Source: Bacteroidales bacterium | GTDB lineage: Bacteria; Bacteroidota; Bacteroidia; Bacteroidales; Prolixibacteraceae | Length of the DNA stretch: 40,940 nt | NCBI GenBank assembly: GCA_031285325.1 | Contig: JAITWJ010000148.1 | Span: 1 to 40,940, forward strand | Direction of reading: 5' to 3' | Shown: piece after piece, positions 27,143-35,249 of the stretch | How the letters are laid out: each line of letters starts with the position of its first letter | How positions within the stretch are numbered: the stretch's first letter is position 1 | Notes under the pieces: generated by a model | Databases searched by the model: none | What the model was told of the DNA's origin: nothing | What the model saw: only the letters and a program-made list of their open reading frames with translations | Position numbers and translations under genes: made by a program

Positions 27143-27150
27143 TATCTTTA
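27143..27150 (+). promoter_or_regulatory. -7 box TATCTTTA for the 27168 gene
   Basis: It fits the local TATCTTT(A/G) promoter type and ends 17 bases before the start codon. Confidence 0.5.
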
Positions 27151-27167
27151 CGGAACAATTAAAATTT

Positions 27168-27587
27168 ATGACAGAACGCCTTTTGAACCTTCCTCAGGAC
27201 GACAGTACCGAAGCCAAAAAGCAACGCAAACAGTTTATTATTGATTTTTATTCGCAATGGATTGCGGTAAATTCAACGAAGCAAATCTTCAACGGGTCGC
27301 TGAACGATTTTATCAATGTGCGTTTTCTGTCTATACAGGAAACCGCCGGACACGCCTCGCATACCTATAAATCCACCGTTGCTGTTACTTTTCTTACCGA
27401 AATTCTGGAAAAGGCAAAACGTATGACAAGCGTAAAACCCAAGCCCGAAAACAAAAATCAGCAGCGATTTTCGGAGATAATTGTGATGGAACATTCAAAA
27501 CAGATTTTCGGGAAAATTAAACTGACAGTCGGAATTTTGAAAGGAAACAAACAGAAAATTCAGTACTGCATTACGGCGATAGAATAA
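27168..27587 (+). CDS. Orphan protein of unknown function
   Basis: A 139-residue basic soluble protein, beginning LLNLPQDDSTEAKKQRKQFIIDFYSQW and ending FSEIIVMEHSKQIFGKIKLTVGILKG then IQYCITAIE. The C-terminal strand-rich part reminds me of domains at the ends of large phage or conjugative-element polyvalent proteins in Bacteroidota, but I cannot confirm that. It has its own promoter and a stem-loop downstream, so it is expressed alone. It lies among other orphans, consistent with an accessory or mobile origin. Confidence 0.65.
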   Translation: MTERLLNLPQDDSTEAKKQRKQFIIDFYSQWIAVNSTKQIFNGSLNDFINVRFLSIQETAGHASHTYKSTVAVTFLTEILEKAKRMTSVKPKPENKNQQRFSEIIVMEHSKQIFGKIKLTVGILKGNKQKIQYCITAIE

Positions 27588-27592
27588 AACAA

Positions 27593-27638
27593 AACGGCTG
27601 AAAACCCGCGAAACCCCGCAATAGTTATCAGCCGTTTA
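27593..27638 (+). terminator. Stem-loop after the 27168 gene
   Basis: AAACGGCTGA (27593-27602) pairs with TCAGCCGTTT (27629-27638) across a 26-base loop, 5 bases after the stop codon. No long T run follows, so termination is probable but not certain. Confidence 0.5.
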
Positions 27639-27730
27639 TAAATTCGTGCAGCAAAGATACAACTACTTTTTCAATCCGTAAAAAATATCTCCGAAAAAAA
27701 ACCGAAAATAATTGTGAGTCTAAAATTCAG

Positions 27731-27738
27731 TATCTTTG
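27731..27738 (+). promoter_or_regulatory. -7 box TATCTTTG for the EamA gene
   Basis: The context AGTATCTTTGCACCCGAAAA closely repeats that at 26256. Confidence 0.6.
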
Positions 27739-27787
27739 CACCCGAAAACAACTAAATTACAAACCACTAAACCCTGGATAAAACAGT

Positions 27788-28204
27788 ATGTGGAAATATT
27801 ACGCAATTCTGTCGGCAGTATTTGCAGCCTTAACTGCAATATTTGCCAAAATGGGAGTTAAAAACGTTAATTCCGATTTGGCAACAGCCATACGTACCAC
27901 TGTAATTTTGCTGATAACATGGGGGATTGTAATTTTCGGACATAAAATTGCGGGCATCAAAGAACTTTCGCGTTCCAACTGGATTTTTTTATTGCTTTCG
28001 GGCACAGCAACCGGACTGTCGTGGCTGTTTTATTTCAAAGCCCTGCAACTGGGCGATGTTTCCCGTGTTGCACCTGTCGACAAACTCAGCGTTGTGTTTG
28101 TGATACTTCTCTCTTTTCTTGTTTTGAAAGAACCACTCACCCTCAAAGTCATTATCGGGGCTTTGCTCATTTGTGCAGGCAGTGTAGTTATGATATGGAA
28201 ATAA
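27788..28204 (+). CDS. Single-domain EamA/DMT-family transporter
   Basis: A 138-residue protein with five hydrophobic helices, beginning YYAILSAVFAALTAIFAKMGVKNVNSDLATAIRT and ending LSFLVLKEPLTLKVIIGALLICAGSVVMIW, both classic for one EamA repeat. Full EamA transporters have two repeats, so this half-size protein probably works as a dimer, as in small multidrug-resistance relatives. Substrate unknown. It is preceded by a strong promoter box and not followed closely by another gene. Confidence 0.88.
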   Translation: MWKYYAILSAVFAALTAIFAKMGVKNVNSDLATAIRTTVILLITWGIVIFGHKIAGIKELSRSNWIFLLLSGTATGLSWLFYFKALQLGDVSRVAPVDKLSVVFVILLSFLVLKEPLTLKVIIGALLICAGSVVMIWK

Positions 28205-28336
28205 CACACGGCGTTTCCAACCTGTTTGTATCTGTACTCAGTACACCTGTTCATAAAGAAAATAAATCTGTACCCAACTCAAATACATGTAAATCTTTTT
28301 ACCCAATTTCAACTCTACATTCTCAATTAAAAATTG

Positions 28337-28344
28337 TACATTTA
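28337..28344 (+). promoter_or_regulatory. Candidate -7 box TACATTTA for the DUF3795-flavodoxin pair
   Basis: It lies 26 bases before the DUF3795 start and resembles the TAnnTTT(G/A) boxes elsewhere in the window. Confidence 0.4.
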
Positions 28345-28370
28345 TAATTTTAAAACAGAAGAATAGAAAC

Positions 28371-28829
28371 ATGGACAGAAAGTATGCCTGCTATTGCGGT
28401 CTTTACTGCGAAAACTGTGCAGTAAAGGTAAAAGTTGAACCTGCTGCAAAAGTTTTGTATGAAGAAATGAATCAATTGGGATTTGCAGAAATTATGCAAT
28501 TCTTTCCCGACGGTGAAAACTTCTGGTCGTTTTTAAAAAGCATGTCGGCAGAAGGCGTCTGCATCTCGTGCAAGACAGGAAGCGGAAATCCTGCCTGTAA
28601 AATCCGGCTTTGTGCAAAAGGAAAAAACTTGGAAATATGCGCCATGTGCAACAGTTATCCCTGCGAATATTTTACCGAATTTTTCACAGGCTATCCTGCA
28701 CTTAGAAGCGATAATGCCGTTTTGCGCGAAAAAGGCTGGGAAGCGTGGGCAAAACTTCAAGACAAACGCCGAACAGAAGGGTGCGCATCTTTTTACGACA
28801 AAAACAGTAACGAACCAAACAAAATATAA
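28371..28829 (+). CDS. DUF3795 cysteine-rich protein
   Basis: A 152-residue protein with the DUF3795 signature at the start (YACYCGLYCENCAVKV) and further cysteine clusters (GVCISCKTGSGNPACKIRLCAKGK, LEICAMCNSYPCEYF). The paired CxxC/CxxxC motifs suggest zinc or an iron-sulfur cluster. Function is unknown. It is followed 5 bases later by a flavodoxin-fold gene, so the two are co-translated, which hints at a redox or metal role. Confidence 0.87.
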   Translation: MDRKYACYCGLYCENCAVKVKVEPAAKVLYEEMNQLGFAEIMQFFPDGENFWSFLKSMSAEGVCISCKTGSGNPACKIRLCAKGKNLEICAMCNSYPCEYFTEFFTGYPALRSDNAVLREKGWEAWAKLQDKRRTEGCASFYDKNSNEPNKI

Positions 28830-28834
28830 ACGAT

Positions 28835-29314
28835 ATGAACACAGCCATAATTTACACTTCAAAACACGGTACAACAGAAAAAGTGGCACAGAAAATTGCC
28901 GCTCAACTTTCAAACGGAACAGTTGAAATCTTCAATCTGAAAACAGACAGAGAGATTGACCTGGGAAAATTTGACACCGTCATTCTCGGCACAGCTATTT
29001 ATGCGGACACGCCTATGCAGGCAATGAAGAAATTCTGCATTGCCCAAAACAATACGTTGCAGGCAAAACGTTTGGGTTTGTTTGTTTGCGGAATGGAACC
29101 TGACAAAGAAAAGCAGCAGGCAGAAATTACCGGCGCCTTCCCACAAAATTTGTGCGAAAAAGCAATCTCAACCGCCTTTCTCGGAGGCGAGTTTCTGTTT
29201 GAAACAATGAACTTTTTCGAGAAAATGGTTATCCGGAAAATTGCCAAAACCGATAAAAGCGTGTCGGCAATAAAAGAAGAGCGGATTAAGGAATTTGTCG
29301 GGTTTATGAGTTGA
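28835..29314 (+). CDS. Flavodoxin-domain protein (HemG-like)
   Basis: The FMN phosphate-binding loop is seen at the start (AIIYTSKHGTTEKVAQKIA), followed by the FDTVILGTAIYADTPM and LGLFVCGME segments of the flavodoxin_5/HemG group. HemG oxidises protoporphyrinogen, but many members are unassigned. The 159-residue length and C-terminal helix (RIKEFVGFM) fit. It is coupled to the DUF3795 gene. Its last 11 bases overlap, tail to tail, a decayed lipoprotein gene on the other strand. Confidence 0.87.
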   Translation: MNTAIIYTSKHGTTEKVAQKIAAQLSNGTVEIFNLKTDREIDLGKFDTVILGTAIYADTPMQAMKKFCIAQNNTLQAKRLGLFVCGMEPDKEKQQAEITGAFPQNLCEKAISTAFLGGEFLFETMNFFEKMVIRKIAKTDKSVSAIKEERIKEFVGFMS

Positions 29315-29533
29315 ACAAATATGTAAAAGCAGTGTATTTACTTAAATGTTTATCGAGAATTGCTTTATCATTCTCTGTTAACGAAGCGCTCTTTATACTT
29401 GGAGTGTAAGCCGACTCCAATGAACGGGTAACAGCATTAATATCCTGTTCTGCACTGTATGGTTTAAGTTCCTGTTCTTTACAACCAAAAAGAACAAGAA
29501 ATAAAACAAAAAATACATTTATTAATTTTTCAT
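29304..29533 (-). pseudogene. Decayed small lipoprotein gene, one-base deletion after the ATG
   Basis: On the minus strand ATGAAAAATTAA stops after three codons. Adding one A to the run of five gives M-K-K-L-I-N-V-F-F-V-L-F-L-V-L-F-G-C-K and then ~57 uninterrupted residues (EQELKPYSAEQDINAV, then SLTENDKAILDKHLSKYTAF, ending LFNS). This is a clear lipoprotein signal with lipobox LFGC. The reading frame is otherwise intact to the TAA at 29304. The defect may be a real mutation, a phase-variable A-run or a sequence error. The 3' end overlaps the flavodoxin gene tail to tail. The predicted product is unlike anything I can name. Confidence 0.6.
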
Positions 29534-29536
29534 GGT

Positions 29537-29725
29537 TTATTTCTTTAATAATTCGTCTAATTTATTTTCAAACTCATCAATTGGTAACTTTTTATGCAAT
29601 ATCTTTTATTTTTTTCAAACAAACCGGAGAGGTTGCATTATTCGATGTACAACGGGTTGTTTGTAAAATGGAACAGTTATTGCCTATATAATAGGCAGCA
29701 CATTTAGCCAGTTATAATCAGACAT
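29537..29725 (-). pseudogene. Decayed cysteine-containing small gene upstream of the lipoprotein relic
   Basis: ATG at 29725 gives MSDYNW and soon a stop. A neighbouring frame reads AKCAAYYIGNNCSILQTTRC, then TSNNATSPVCLKKIKDIA and a stop, and a third frame continues KKLPIDEFENKLDELLKK to the TAA at 29537. Restoring about two single-base indels (one at TGG/GCT, one at the A-run of GCATAAAAAG) joins these into a ~60-residue protein with four cysteines. It ends 3 bases before the lipoprotein ATG, as in an operon. This is inference from frame patching. Confidence 0.42.
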
Positions 29726-29747
29726 ATTGTCATTAATTTAATAAAAA

Positions 29748-32198
29748 ATGGGGGAAATAAAAAATTCAGGGTTTCAAGGCATATTCTCAAGTTTAATAAA
29801 TCGTAATCCCGGTTTTATTCCGATAATTACTGATGGCGACGAAAAGGAATTTAAAAATACCGAAATACCAGACATATTGCCAATTCTTCCACTTCGTAAT
29901 ACCGTGCTTTTCCCCGGAGTAGTATTTCCTATTACTGTTGGAAGGGAAAAATCGCTGAATCTTATTAAAGATGTTTATCAGGGTAACCGTTTACTTGGCA
30001 CGGTTGCCCAGCGCGATCATACAATTGATGAACCTAATATAGAAGATTTATATACTGTAGGAACAGTAGCCGAAATACTGAAAATTTTTGAAATGCCCGA
30101 TGGTTCAACATCAATTATAATTCAGGGTAAAAAGCGTTACAAAATTCTTGAATTTATTTCAGATGTACCATATTTCAAAGCTAAGGTATCCTCCTTTAAC
30201 GAAATTATTCCTGTTGATGATAACGAATTTAGCGCTATTGTTGGTTCTTTGAAAGATTTATCAATAAAGACGGCACAATTTTCGGCTAATATTCCGCCTG
30301 AAGCAACTTTTGCTTTAAAAAACATTGAAAATTCAACATTTCTCATTAACTTCATCTGTTCGAACACCGATTTACATGTTGAAGACAAACAATGCCTGCT
30401 TGAGGTTGACAATATTAAAGACAGGGGAATTCAGGCAATAAGCTATCTGGTTAAAGAATTGCAAATGCTTGAACTTAAGCATGACATTCAAAAAAAGGTA
30501 AGAACCGACATTGATCGTCAACAGCGTGAATTCATGCTGAATATGCAAATGAAAACCATACAGGATGAACTGGGCGGCAATCCGATGGATCAGGAAATAA
30601 ATGATCTCAAAGAACGTGGCAAAGATAAAAAATGGAATGATGAGGCAGGCAAATTCTTTACTAAAGAAGTAGATAAACTGAAAAGGCTGAACCCTACCGC
30701 CGGAGAGTATTCCGTACAGTTTAACTTTTGTCAAACACTTCTTGATTTACCATGGAATGAATATACAGACGATAATTTCGACCTAAAAAATGCCAGTAAT
30801 GTTTTGAATGAGGATCATTATGGGCTTGAAAAAGTTAAAGAAAGAATACTGGAACATCTTGCTGTACTTAAACTAAAGAAAGATATGAAGTCGCCCATAC
30901 TTTGTCTTTACGGACCTCCTGGAGTTGGGAAAACTTCGTTGGGGAAGTCAATTGCCAAAGCGCTGGGAAGAAATTATGTACGTATTAGCCTTGGCGGGCT
31001 GCATGATGAATCAGAAATACGCGGCCACCGCAAAACATACATTGGAGCTATGCCCGGACGGATTATTCACAATATTAAGAAAGCAAAATCGTCGAACCCT
31101 GTATTTATTCTTGATGAAATTGATAAAGTTTCAAAACAGTTTCATGGAGATCCTGCTTCGGCGTTGCTCGAAGTACTCGATCCCGAACAAAACAACGAAT
31201 TCCATGATAATTATATTGAAGTCGATTACGATCTGTCAAAAGTAATGTTTATTGCTACTGCCAATACGCTCAATACAATTTCCCCTCCACTGCGCGACCG
31301 TATGGAAATGATTGAAGTAAGCGGCTATCTTGTAGAAGAAAAAATTGAAATAGCCAAACGGCACCTGATTCCCATACAAATGGAGAATCATGGACTTTCA
31401 AAGAATGACGTAATTTTCACGAAAGAAGCTATAGAACTTATCATAGATGGTTACACACGTGAGTCGGGAGTTCGTGAACTCAACAAAAAAATTGCAAAAG
31501 TAATCAGACGTATTGCAAAAAAAATAGCGTTTGATGAAAGCTATTGTAAGAAATTAGTTAAAGACGACATACGTGAATATTTGGGAGTAACCGAATATTC
31601 AAAAGAAAAATACCAGGGTAACGATTTTGCAGGTGTAGTTACAGGCTTAGCCTGGACAGCTGTAGGGGGCGAAATTCTTTATGTAGAAAGCAGTCTGAGC
31701 AAAGGAAATGGTGCACTAACCATTACAGGAAACCTTGGTGATGTAATGAAAGAATCGGCAATGCTGGCATATGAATACCTGAAATCGCATGCTGAAATAC
31801 TTAAACTCAACTCTGAAATTTTTTCCAGTTGGAATGTCCATATACACGTTCCCGAAGGAGCTATTCCAAAAGATGGACCATCGGCAGGTATAACCATAGT
31901 TACTTCGCTGGCATCGGCTTACACTCGGCGAAAGGTAAAAAAGAACCTTGCCATGACAGGCGAAATTACTTTAAGAGGGAAAGTACTTCCGGTAGGTGGA
32001 ATTAAAGAAAAAATATTGGCAGCCAAACGTGCCGGAATCACAGAAATAATACTTTCAGAAGATAATAAAAAGAACCTTGAGGAAATTAAAGGCATTTATC
32101 TGAAAGGCCTAAAATTTCATTTCGTGAAAACTGTAACAGATGTGTTTGATATTGCATTAATGAAAGCGAAAGTTGAAAACAACTTGAAAATATCATGA
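29748..32198 (+). CDS. lon: ATP-dependent protease Lon
   Basis: An 816-residue protein with the LonA layout: N-terminal substrate domain ([19 protein letters not shown]), a central coiled coil, the AAA module (Walker [14 protein letters not shown] near residue 389, Walker [11 protein letters not shown], sensor region [20 protein letters not shown]) and the protease domain with the catalytic serine in [10 protein letters not shown] near residue 709 and lysine in LPVGGIKEK near 753. It degrades misfolded and regulatory proteins in the cytosol. The start follows an AT-rich region with no SD. A decayed gene pair lies upstream on the other strand. Confidence 0.97.
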   Translation: MGEIKNSGFQGIFSSLINRNPGFIPIITDGDEKEFKNTEIPDILPILPLRNTVLFPGVVFPITVGREKSLNLIKDVYQGNRLLGTVAQRDHTIDEPNIEDLYTVGTVAEILKIFEMPDGSTSIIIQGKKRYKILEFISDVPYFKAKVSSFNEIIPVDDNEFSAIVGSLKDLSIKTAQFSANIPPEATFALKNIENSTFLINFICSNTDLHVEDKQCLLEVDNIKDRGIQAISYLVKELQMLELKHDIQKKVRTDIDRQQREFMLNMQMKTIQDELGGNPMDQEINDLKERGKDKKWNDEAGKFFTKEVDKLKRLNPTAGEYSVQFNFCQTLLDLPWNEYTDDNFDLKNASNVLNEDHYGLEKVKERILEHLAVLKLKKDMKSPILCLYGPPGVGKTSLGKSIAKALGRNYVRISLGGLHDESEIRGHRKTYIGAMPGRIIHNIKKAKSSNPVFILDEIDKVSKQFHGDPASALLEVLDPEQNNEFHDNYIEVDYDLSKVMFIATANTLNTISPPLRDRMEMIEVSGYLVEEKIEIAKRHLIPIQMENHGLSKNDVIFTKEAIELIIDGYTRESGVRELNKKIAKVIRRIAKKIAFDESYCKKLVKDDIREYLGVTEYSKEKYQGNDFAGVVTGLAWTAVGGEILYVESSLSKGNGALTITGNLGDVMKESAMLAYEYLKSHAEILKLNSEIFSSWNVHIHVPEGAIPKDGPSAGITIVTSLASAYTRRKVKKNLAMTGEITLRGKVLPVGGIKEKILAAKRAGITEIILSEDNKKNLEEIKGIYLKGLKFHFVKTVTDVFDIALMKAKVENNLKIS

Positions 32199-32649
32199 AA
32201 TGTTTATATCATGTAATTAATCGCAGAATTAATAATGCTTTAGTTGTAGATTTATTGTAAACAGCACAGCGTATTTCATTTTTTGTACATTGATATTTAG
32301 AAACTGTTGTACATTGAAAAATGCAAAACTCCAGGGTTATTAAAATTACATTTTGTATATATGTGGTTTAATTGTGCTTAATTATTTTTAAGCTTACCTT
32401 TTTTAATAATCTTTAAATAAATATTTCTTTATTCGTTTTTTTTTTATAAAAATGAAATTCTTACTTAGAATCACATATTTTTGCATTAATAAACAGTAGT
32501 TTGTTGTATTGTAGTACCTGAAGTTCGGTATTAAGGCAGTGTATTAACTTGAGAAACTGAGATTTTTTTTAAAGTGTACAGGTTCGCGGCAAATAAACCG
32601 GGGAAAGATAACAATTACCAACAGCTAACATTAATTAAAAAAAACACAG
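32199..32649. other. Long AT-rich leader region upstream of serC
   Basis: There is no gene. TATTTTTG at 32476-32483 is a candidate -7 box, which would leave a leader of roughly 160 bases before serC. The leader includes a GTAGTACCTGAAGTTCGGTA segment and a GC-containing block near 32581. I cannot fold it reliably by eye or match it to a known riboswitch. Confidence 0.5.
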
Positions 32650-33720
32650 ATGAAAAAGCACAATTTTTATGCAGGGCCTTCGATTTTGCCTGGGTTTACA
32701 ATGGAAAAAACAGTCGAAGCAATTAAAGATTTTGCCGGTACCGGACTTTCATTAATGGAGATTTCGCACCGCAGTAAAGAGTTTGTTGCTGTTATGGAAC
32801 AAGCACAGGCTTTGGTTAAAGAACTTTTACAGGTTCCTGAAGGTTATTCGGTACTTTTCCTTCAAGGAGGTGCAAGTTTACAGTTTTATATGGTGCCATG
32901 CAATTTGCTGAACAAAAAAGCAGCTTACCTGAATACAGGTTCATGGGCTTCAAAAGCTATTAAAGAGGCAAAATTGGTGGGCGAAGTTGTTGAAGTAGCA
33001 TCGTCTAAAAATGCTAATTTTAATTACATCCCTAAAGAGTATAATATTCCTGCCGATGCCGAATATTTACACATTACCACCAACAATACTATTTTTGGCA
33101 CCGAAATTCTGAAAGATCCTGATGTTGCCGTTCCTTTGGTAGCCGATATGTCTTCAGATGTTTTCAGCCGTCCGGTTGATGTTTCAAAATACAACCTTAT
33201 ATATGCCGGAGCACAGAAAAATCTTGGTCCGTCGGGTGCCACCCTTGTAATTGTAAAAAACGAAGCGCTTGGAAAAGTAGAACGTACAGTTCCTACTATT
33301 CTCGATTACAAGATACATATTGATAACGAATCTATGTTCAATACCCCGTCAACTCTTGCTGTTTATGGATGTTTACAAACATTAATATGGTTGAAAGAAC
33401 AGGGAGGTGTTGAAGCGATGGAAAAAATAAACATTCAAAAAGCTGGTATTTTGTATGACGAACTCGATAGGAACAAATTTTTTGTACCAACAGTACCGAA
33501 TACTGAAGATCGTTCGAGAATGAATGTAACTTTTGTTATGGCGCCGGAATATGTTGAATTAGAAAAAGAATTCAACGACTTCGCATCATCAAGAGGAATG
33601 CTTGGATTAAAAGGGCATCGTTCTGTTGGTGGATTCAGAGCTTCTATTTATAACGCAATGCCTGCTGCAAGCGTACAAGCTTTGGTTGATTGCATGAAGG
33701 AGTTTGCGAAAATGAAATAA
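32650..33720 (+). CDS. serC: Phosphoserine aminotransferase
   Basis: A 356-residue PLP enzyme beginning [11 protein letters not shown], with [13 protein letters not shown], the phosphate-loop region [22 protein letters not shown], and the PLP lysine in [12 protein letters not shown] near residue 190. The C-terminus has the family's [17 protein letters not shown]. It transaminates 3-phosphohydroxypyruvate with glutamate in serine synthesis and also serves pyridoxine synthesis. In many Bacteroidota serA follows; here a terminator and map follow instead. Confidence 0.95.
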   Translation: MKKHNFYAGPSILPGFTMEKTVEAIKDFAGTGLSLMEISHRSKEFVAVMEQAQALVKELLQVPEGYSVLFLQGGASLQFYMVPCNLLNKKAAYLNTGSWASKAIKEAKLVGEVVEVASSKNANFNYIPKEYNIPADAEYLHITTNNTIFGTEILKDPDVAVPLVADMSSDVFSRPVDVSKYNLIYAGAQKNLGPSGATLVIVKNEALGKVERTVPTILDYKIHIDNESMFNTPSTLAVYGCLQTLIWLKEQGGVEAMEKINIQKAGILYDELDRNKFFVPTVPNTEDRSRMNVTFVMAPEYVELEKEFNDFASSRGMLGLKGHRSVGGFRASIYNAMPAASVQALVDCMKEFAKMK

Positions 33721-33721
33721 C

Positions 33722-33751
33722 AAAAATGCAGGATTGTTTCTGCATTTTTTT
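33722..33751 (+). terminator. Intrinsic terminator of serC
   Basis: AAAAATGCAG and CTGCATTTTT form a 10-bp stem with loop GATTGTTT and a continuing T run, right after the stop codon. Confidence 0.85.
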
Positions 33752-33885
33752 GATTATATCAGGATCATTATTTTTATTCTGGCTGCTTGTGTTTAACCTA
33801 TGGCTTTTCTAAATTGTTCAACATATTTATTTATATTGTTTTGAAATATAATCTAAAATGACCATAATTTTATGAGAAAGTTATA

Positions 33886-34665
33886 ATGGGTAGAATAATC
33901 ATTAAGAACGGTGAACAAACAGAAGGAATCAGGAAAAGTTGCCGTTTGGCGGCACAGGCACTGGATCTTGCTGGGCAATTTGTTCAACAAGGGGTTTCCA
34001 CAGGGTTTATTAACGCAAAGATTGAAGAATTTATAATAAGCCATGGTGCAATTCCGGCAACAAAAGGTTATAATGGTTATCCCATGTCGTCGTGTATTTC
34101 GTTGAATGAAGTGGTTTGTCATGGAATTCCTTCAGAACAAACAGTTTTAAAGGAAGGCGATATTTTAAATATTGACGTAACTACTATTCTTAATGGTTAT
34201 TATGGTGATACTTCGCGTATGTTTATTGTAGGTGAAGTATCGTTTGAGGCAGAATCATTAATTAAAGCCACCAAACACTGTCTCGATTTGGGAATTCAAC
34301 AGGTAAAACCAGGCAATTATTTTGGGAATATCGGTTTTGTTATAAGTCGTTATGCACGGGCAAATGGATATAGTGTTGTTTACGAATTTTGCGGCCATGG
34401 AGTAGGTGTCAATTTTCATGAAGCACCCAATGTTGACCATACTTCAAGAAAAAATACAGGACAACTTATGAAGCAGGGAATGATTTTTACTATTGAACCT
34501 ATGATTAACCAAGGGAAACCTTCGACCGATATAGATAAAAAAGACGGATGGACAGCTCGTACTGTGGATGGTAAATTATCGGCACAGTTCGAGCATACAG
34601 TTTTAGTTACCGGAACCGGTTTTGAAGTTTTAACTGATATTCACGGTGATTATCCAATTACATAA
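33886..34665 (+). CDS. map: Methionine aminopeptidase, type I
   Basis: All five metal ligands are visible: Asp in LNIDVT, Asp in GDTSRMF, His in CGHGVGVNFHE, Glu in FTIEPMIN and Glu in SAQFEHTV. The protein lacks the long zinc-finger extension of eukaryotic forms. It removes the initiator methionine from nascent proteins in the cytosol. The last ~20 residues (TGTGFEVLTDIHGDYPIT) match the usual end. It is usually found next to secY in ribosomal operons; here it stands away from them, so a second copy may exist elsewhere. Confidence 0.95.
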   Translation: MGRIIIKNGEQTEGIRKSCRLAAQALDLAGQFVQQGVSTGFINAKIEEFIISHGAIPATKGYNGYPMSSCISLNEVVCHGIPSEQTVLKEGDILNIDVTTILNGYYGDTSRMFIVGEVSFEAESLIKATKHCLDLGIQQVKPGNYFGNIGFVISRYARANGYSVVYEFCGHGVGVNFHEAPNVDHTSRKNTGQLMKQGMIFTIEPMINQGKPSTDIDKKDGWTARTVDGKLSAQFEHTVLVTGTGFEVLTDIHGDYPIT

Positions 34666-34760
34666 AAATTGTTCGTTTGGTGGTTATTTTACACTTTTTA
34701 TACTGTTCCGAAAAAAAAATATAATGTTTTGTATTTGTAGCCTTGTTAAGCTAAAATGTT

Positions 34761-35147
34761 ATGTCATTAATAATTGAAGAAAAAGATCTTGAAAAAATTA
34801 TAATGGTAGGCGACCGTGTTTTGATTAAACCTAAAAATCCGGCAGGTAAAACAAAAACAGGTCTGTATTTACCTCCAACAGTGCAAGAAAGCGAGCATGT
34901 TCACAGTGGGTATATTGTAAAAGTTGGCCCGGGTTACCCTATTCCTGCGATTAGCGAAGATGATGAAGTCTGGAAAGAAAAAAAGGAAGAAATTAAATAT
35001 GTGTCACTTCAGACCCACATTGGTGATCTTGTTGTTTATCTTAACAAAAACGGTTGGGAATTAGAATTTAACAACGAAAAATATATCATCATGCCTCATT
35101 CTGCAATCCTTATGATTATAAGGGATGAAAACTTATTTGAGTTATAA
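34761..35147 (+). CDS. Divergent stand-alone GroES-like co-chaperonin
   Basis: A 128-residue protein. It contains the GroES fold markers MVGDRVLIKPKNPAGKTKTGLYLP, SGYIVKVGPGYPIP and HIGDLVVYLNKNGWELEFNNEKYIIMPHSAILMII. It has an N-terminal extension and an insertion (SEDDEVWKEKKEEIKYVSLQTH) absent from the ~90-residue classical GroES, and no groEL follows. In Bacteroidota such paralogues occur beside the true groES-groEL operon; the role is unknown. A strong hairpin follows. Confidence 0.87.
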   Translation: MSLIIEEKDLEKIIMVGDRVLIKPKNPAGKTKTGLYLPPTVQESEHVHSGYIVKVGPGYPIPAISEDDEVWKEKKEEIKYVSLQTHIGDLVVYLNKNGWELEFNNEKYIIMPHSAILMIIRDENLFEL

Positions 35148-35175
35148 AACAAGTTACATTAATGTATAAAGCAAA

Positions 35176-35208
35176 AGCATCATGAAAACACTTCGTTTTC
35201 ATGATGCT
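35176..35208. terminator. Bidirectional hairpin between convergent genes
   Basis: AGCATCATGAAAAC pairs perfectly with GTTTTCATGATGCT across ACTTC, between the GroES-like gene (+) and the beta-helix gene (-). T tracts are weak on both sides. Confidence 0.7.
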
Positions 35209-35249
35209 TGCTTAAAAGGGACAATAAATTGAAATAACACAAAGGCTTA

